Shown here: positions 61,539 through 64,000 of the stretch, piece after piece
Position numbering within the stretch: position 1 is the stretch's first letter
Layout: each line of letters starts with the position of its first letter
Origin: Dacryopinax spathularia
Taxonomy: Eukaryota; Basidiomycota; Dacrymycetes; Dacrymycetales; Dacrymycetaceae
Assembly: GCA_037974965.1 (NCBI GenBank)
Contig: JBBPFI010000018.1
Span: 124,001 to 188,000, forward strand
Reading direction: 5' to 3'
Length of the DNA stretch: 64,000 nt
The notes under the pieces: model-generated
The model's database searches: none
What the model was told of the DNA's origin: nothing
What the model saw: only the letters and a program-made list of their open reading frames with translations
Made by a program: the position numbers and the translations under genes

Positions 61539-63763
61539 TTAAGGTCGATAGCGCGGCCAGAGCGGTCTGGGTGACCGAGTTCGATCGGGCTTGGGCCCCG
61601 TTGCTCCGGTTTCGAGCAACGTGCGCCCAACGGCGAAGGTCTCCAGAAGATCACTGCTACTGCTCTCGTGGTCGATGTCTTCGATGTCTGGGCCGCTGAA
61701 GTAGGACGCTCCGTAGCCATCTGTTTGGTCGCAAGCAGGGTGGTTATAGTTGTGGTCGTCCTGGTGCCCAATATCGTCCTGCGTGAATTGGCCGAAGGGA
61801 ACGTGGTGCTCTAGAGCAGCGCCATCCCCCGTCGCTCCATAGGCAAAGAAAGTTGTTGGATCCACATCGGTGCCAATGCCGGCAGACTCCAAATAGTATC
61901 CATCGTCGGAATCACGAGCATCGTCAGCATCGTCAACAGCATATAGGTCAGGTTCGAGTGCGTCACTATACGACTCGCACGCTTCCTGCTGTATGAGACC
62001 GCGATCATCAAAGGGACAGAAGCACGAGTCAAGAGAATCAGGCTGAAAAGCCTCGTACCCGTAGAAGGCAGGATCGAATGCCTCGTCCAAGGCGTCCGCG
62101 CTCTGTACAGGTGCAACTCTGGTGTCGCCTAAGAGTACCTCAGCATTGTGAGCAGAGAGGGAAGTGGTCGCCGTGCGCGGGCAACAAGCGCCAGAAGTTG
62201 CTGGATTGCAGACGACATCGGCAGGCACGAGAGCACTCTCCACAGCCGTTGGGATAGAACACGCGGCGATCAGGATGTCAAGGATGTCAGAATGCGGAGA
62301 CGACGCTCTCGGCGAGTTAACGGCGGGGGTTTGCAAGAGATCCTCAGCAGGAGCTGGTTCGGGTTCCAACGTCGGTACAGCACTCTGTTCGGGCTTGACT
62401 TCGGCCTTTGCGAGCTCCTTGACATGTTCCAAAGGCGAAGAAGCTCTTGGTGCTACGCTCTGTTCTTTCTGTTCTGGCCTCGATACCGTCCCGGCAGGTT
62501 CGACGGGCTCCGCGGATTCGACGAGCTTGATCTCGGGCACCTCGGTCTCTGGCGCGGGATGTGCCTCGACGACACGGTGTTCCGAACCGGGATCGTCCTT
62601 CACTGCTCGAGGCTTGCGCTGAGGTGAAACAGGCCAAGATATTGCAGACGAAGGTTGCTTCTTCGCGGTTTTGCTTGCAGGTAGGGTCAAGGCAGACTGA
62701 TTCTCCTTGCCAGGCCGAGCGAAGTAGTTTGAGACGTGTATGGTGGGGGAATGACCTGGTTCGGAGGAAGTGCTGGAAAGATCAGGAGACAAGCGTTTAC
62801 TGTTCAAGAATTTCGACTCTGAGAACACGATATCGCGACGACCTACGAAGGGCTGTCAGTGCCCTACGAACAGGCATAGGGCTCTCCTTACGCGTCTTGT
62901 CCTTCGTGTGGGTCTTTACTGCAATCTTCGCAGACGCTTTCCCCTTGTTGAACACGCCAAGCGTAGATGCAGGCTGCAACTGTAGATGGATGAGATGAGC
63001 AAGAAGAAGCGAAGAAGCGACATGCGTACGGTGATACGGTCTCTGCCGATATTGGTCGGCTTCAAAGCGTTCAACAATCCTACTCCTCCACGAGTGATCT
63101 TCTGCTTCTTCTTTCTGCTATCGTCCTTCGGCAGATGCTCTTCGTCCGTATCATCACCGGGTTCATCGCTTGCAGCACCGACGAGAGAAGGAGACTCGTC
63201 TTTCTTCCGTTTGCGACCATGTTTCTCGCACGATCCTTTCGGGACGGCTTTCTCGGCAATGTCTCCTGCTCGACCCTTCTGCATAATGGCTGCCTTCGCT
63301 CGTCGACGTTCCCGTCGCTCCCGTAGACCTGTACTTTCGGTTGAGTATGGCTCCACTTGGAAGAGTTATAGGACGTACGTTGCTCGTGTGCCTCGTCAGG
63401 CGTGTAATGCCGCTTGTATTTCTCCCTCTTCGTAGTTGCCTCAGGCGTTGGGGGATAACGCGACTCGTCGGAGTCCTCCCGACCAGCTCCCTCTGCCTTG
63501 ACACTCCCTCTGAGGGCTTCCTCATGCTTTTGTATGTCCATGCTGGCGGCAAGTGACGGAGCACACGACGATGTGAGCAGAGGAGGAGGGTTGTCGGCTC
63601 CAGGTTTGGTCCATGTCGCGAACTCCGCAGCACCCTCTGCTGCATATATCTGCGCATATTGTCGCTGACCCTCCGCGTAACGCTGTACGGCATCCCCTCG
63701 GCCCCGGCCTCCGGTTTCAAGGGCGAACAGGACATTTCTGTTCAAATCAAGCTGAACAGCCAT
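61539..63763 (-). CDS. hypothetical disordered nuclear-type protein
   Basis: Start at 63761-63763 (MAVQLDLNRNVLFALETGGR). The first exon carries RYAEGQRQYAQIYAAEGAAE. A second exon region is strongly basic (RERRERRRAKAAIMQKGRAG, HGRKRKKDE, SRKKKQKITRGGVGLLNALK), a third gives KGKASAKIAVKTHTKDKTRK. The last and longest exon is Glu/Pro/Ser-rich (PETEVPEIKLVESAEPVEPA) and then acidic with many Asp and Tyr. The basic blocks look like nuclear localisation signals. I recognise no domain. Three to four introns are needed; their exact joins are uncertain. Confidence 0.6.
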
Positions 63764-64000
63764 GGTAGAGGATCATGGTCAGGGAGGAAGGTATGAACGA
63801 GGTAGACCCCTTATGGAAAGGCCGACAGGTGAAGGGTGCTTCCGGAGCATTATCACTTCCAACATCTCGACACACCTTTCTGGCAACAGCCACAAGCACA
63901 GGCAGCAGGATGCCAGCTACTAGCTCGAAACAATAGCATGGTTACATTCGTACATACAGCTCACAATATGCGGGACTACATCAAACAGAAGCCTAGCCGT

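Overview
The window is nuclear DNA of a basidiomycete fungus, most probably Agaricomycotina. It carries about 25 protein genes, nearly all split by GT-AG introns of roughly 40-60 bases that often begin GTGCGT or GTGAGT. The products match fungal families (MATH-BTB proteins, a CPL1-like secreted protein, a small barwin/expansin-like secreted protein). I found no rRNA, no convincing tRNA, no CRISPR and no prokaryotic operon. Species cannot be named from the sequence alone. All gene models were spliced by eye, so exon joins are inferences.

Layout. 1-3935 (-) holds the 5' two thirds of NOT1, the CCR4-NOT scaffold, cut by the left edge. 3936-7476 has no recognisable gene but contains an AT-rich island and a diverged tandem repeat. 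7477-9894 (+) encodes a SUZ12-like Polycomb protein with a zinc finger and a VEFS-like C-terminus. It converges on a MATH-BTB gene (9959-12341, -). Then come an acyl-CoA-synthetase-like enzyme with a peroxisomal C-terminus (13342-15676, +), an APC/C-type E2 (UBE2C; -) and a KDM4-type histone demethylase (16949-20581, -). 21.6-31 kb carries a small GPI-type secreted protein, PIG-H, MBF1, gamma-tubulin, NUC1, a tetraspanin and mitochondrial ribosomal protein MRPL46. 31-36.8 kb holds two tandem D-lactate dehydrogenase genes. 37-50.5 kb is dense housekeeping: FUR1, SYF1, CAB5, RPN8, a secreted alpha/beta hydrolase, fibrillarin and a BEM46-like hydrolase. 51-55.7 kb has a CPL1-like cysteine-rich secreted protein, a DUF202 membrane protein and a membrane-anchored M24B aminopeptidase. 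56.9-58.2 kb is an AT-rich foldback-type mobile element with about 60-bp terminal inverted repeats and internal 9/18-bp satellites. The right end has an expansin-like secreted protein and a disordered protein of unknown function.

How the genes fit together. There is no single pathway cluster. Themes are chromatin and gene expression (NOT1, SUZ12-like, KDM4, MBF1, SYF1, fibrillarin), ubiquitin-proteasome (MATH-BTB, UBE2C, RPN8), mitochondria (DLD1 pair, NUC1, MRPL46, CAB5) and secreted or surface proteins. The most unusual items are the SUZ12-like gene, the foldback element, the D-lactate dehydrogenase pair in which the same intron uses a GC donor in one copy and GT in the other, and a second GC-AG intron in the ligase gene.
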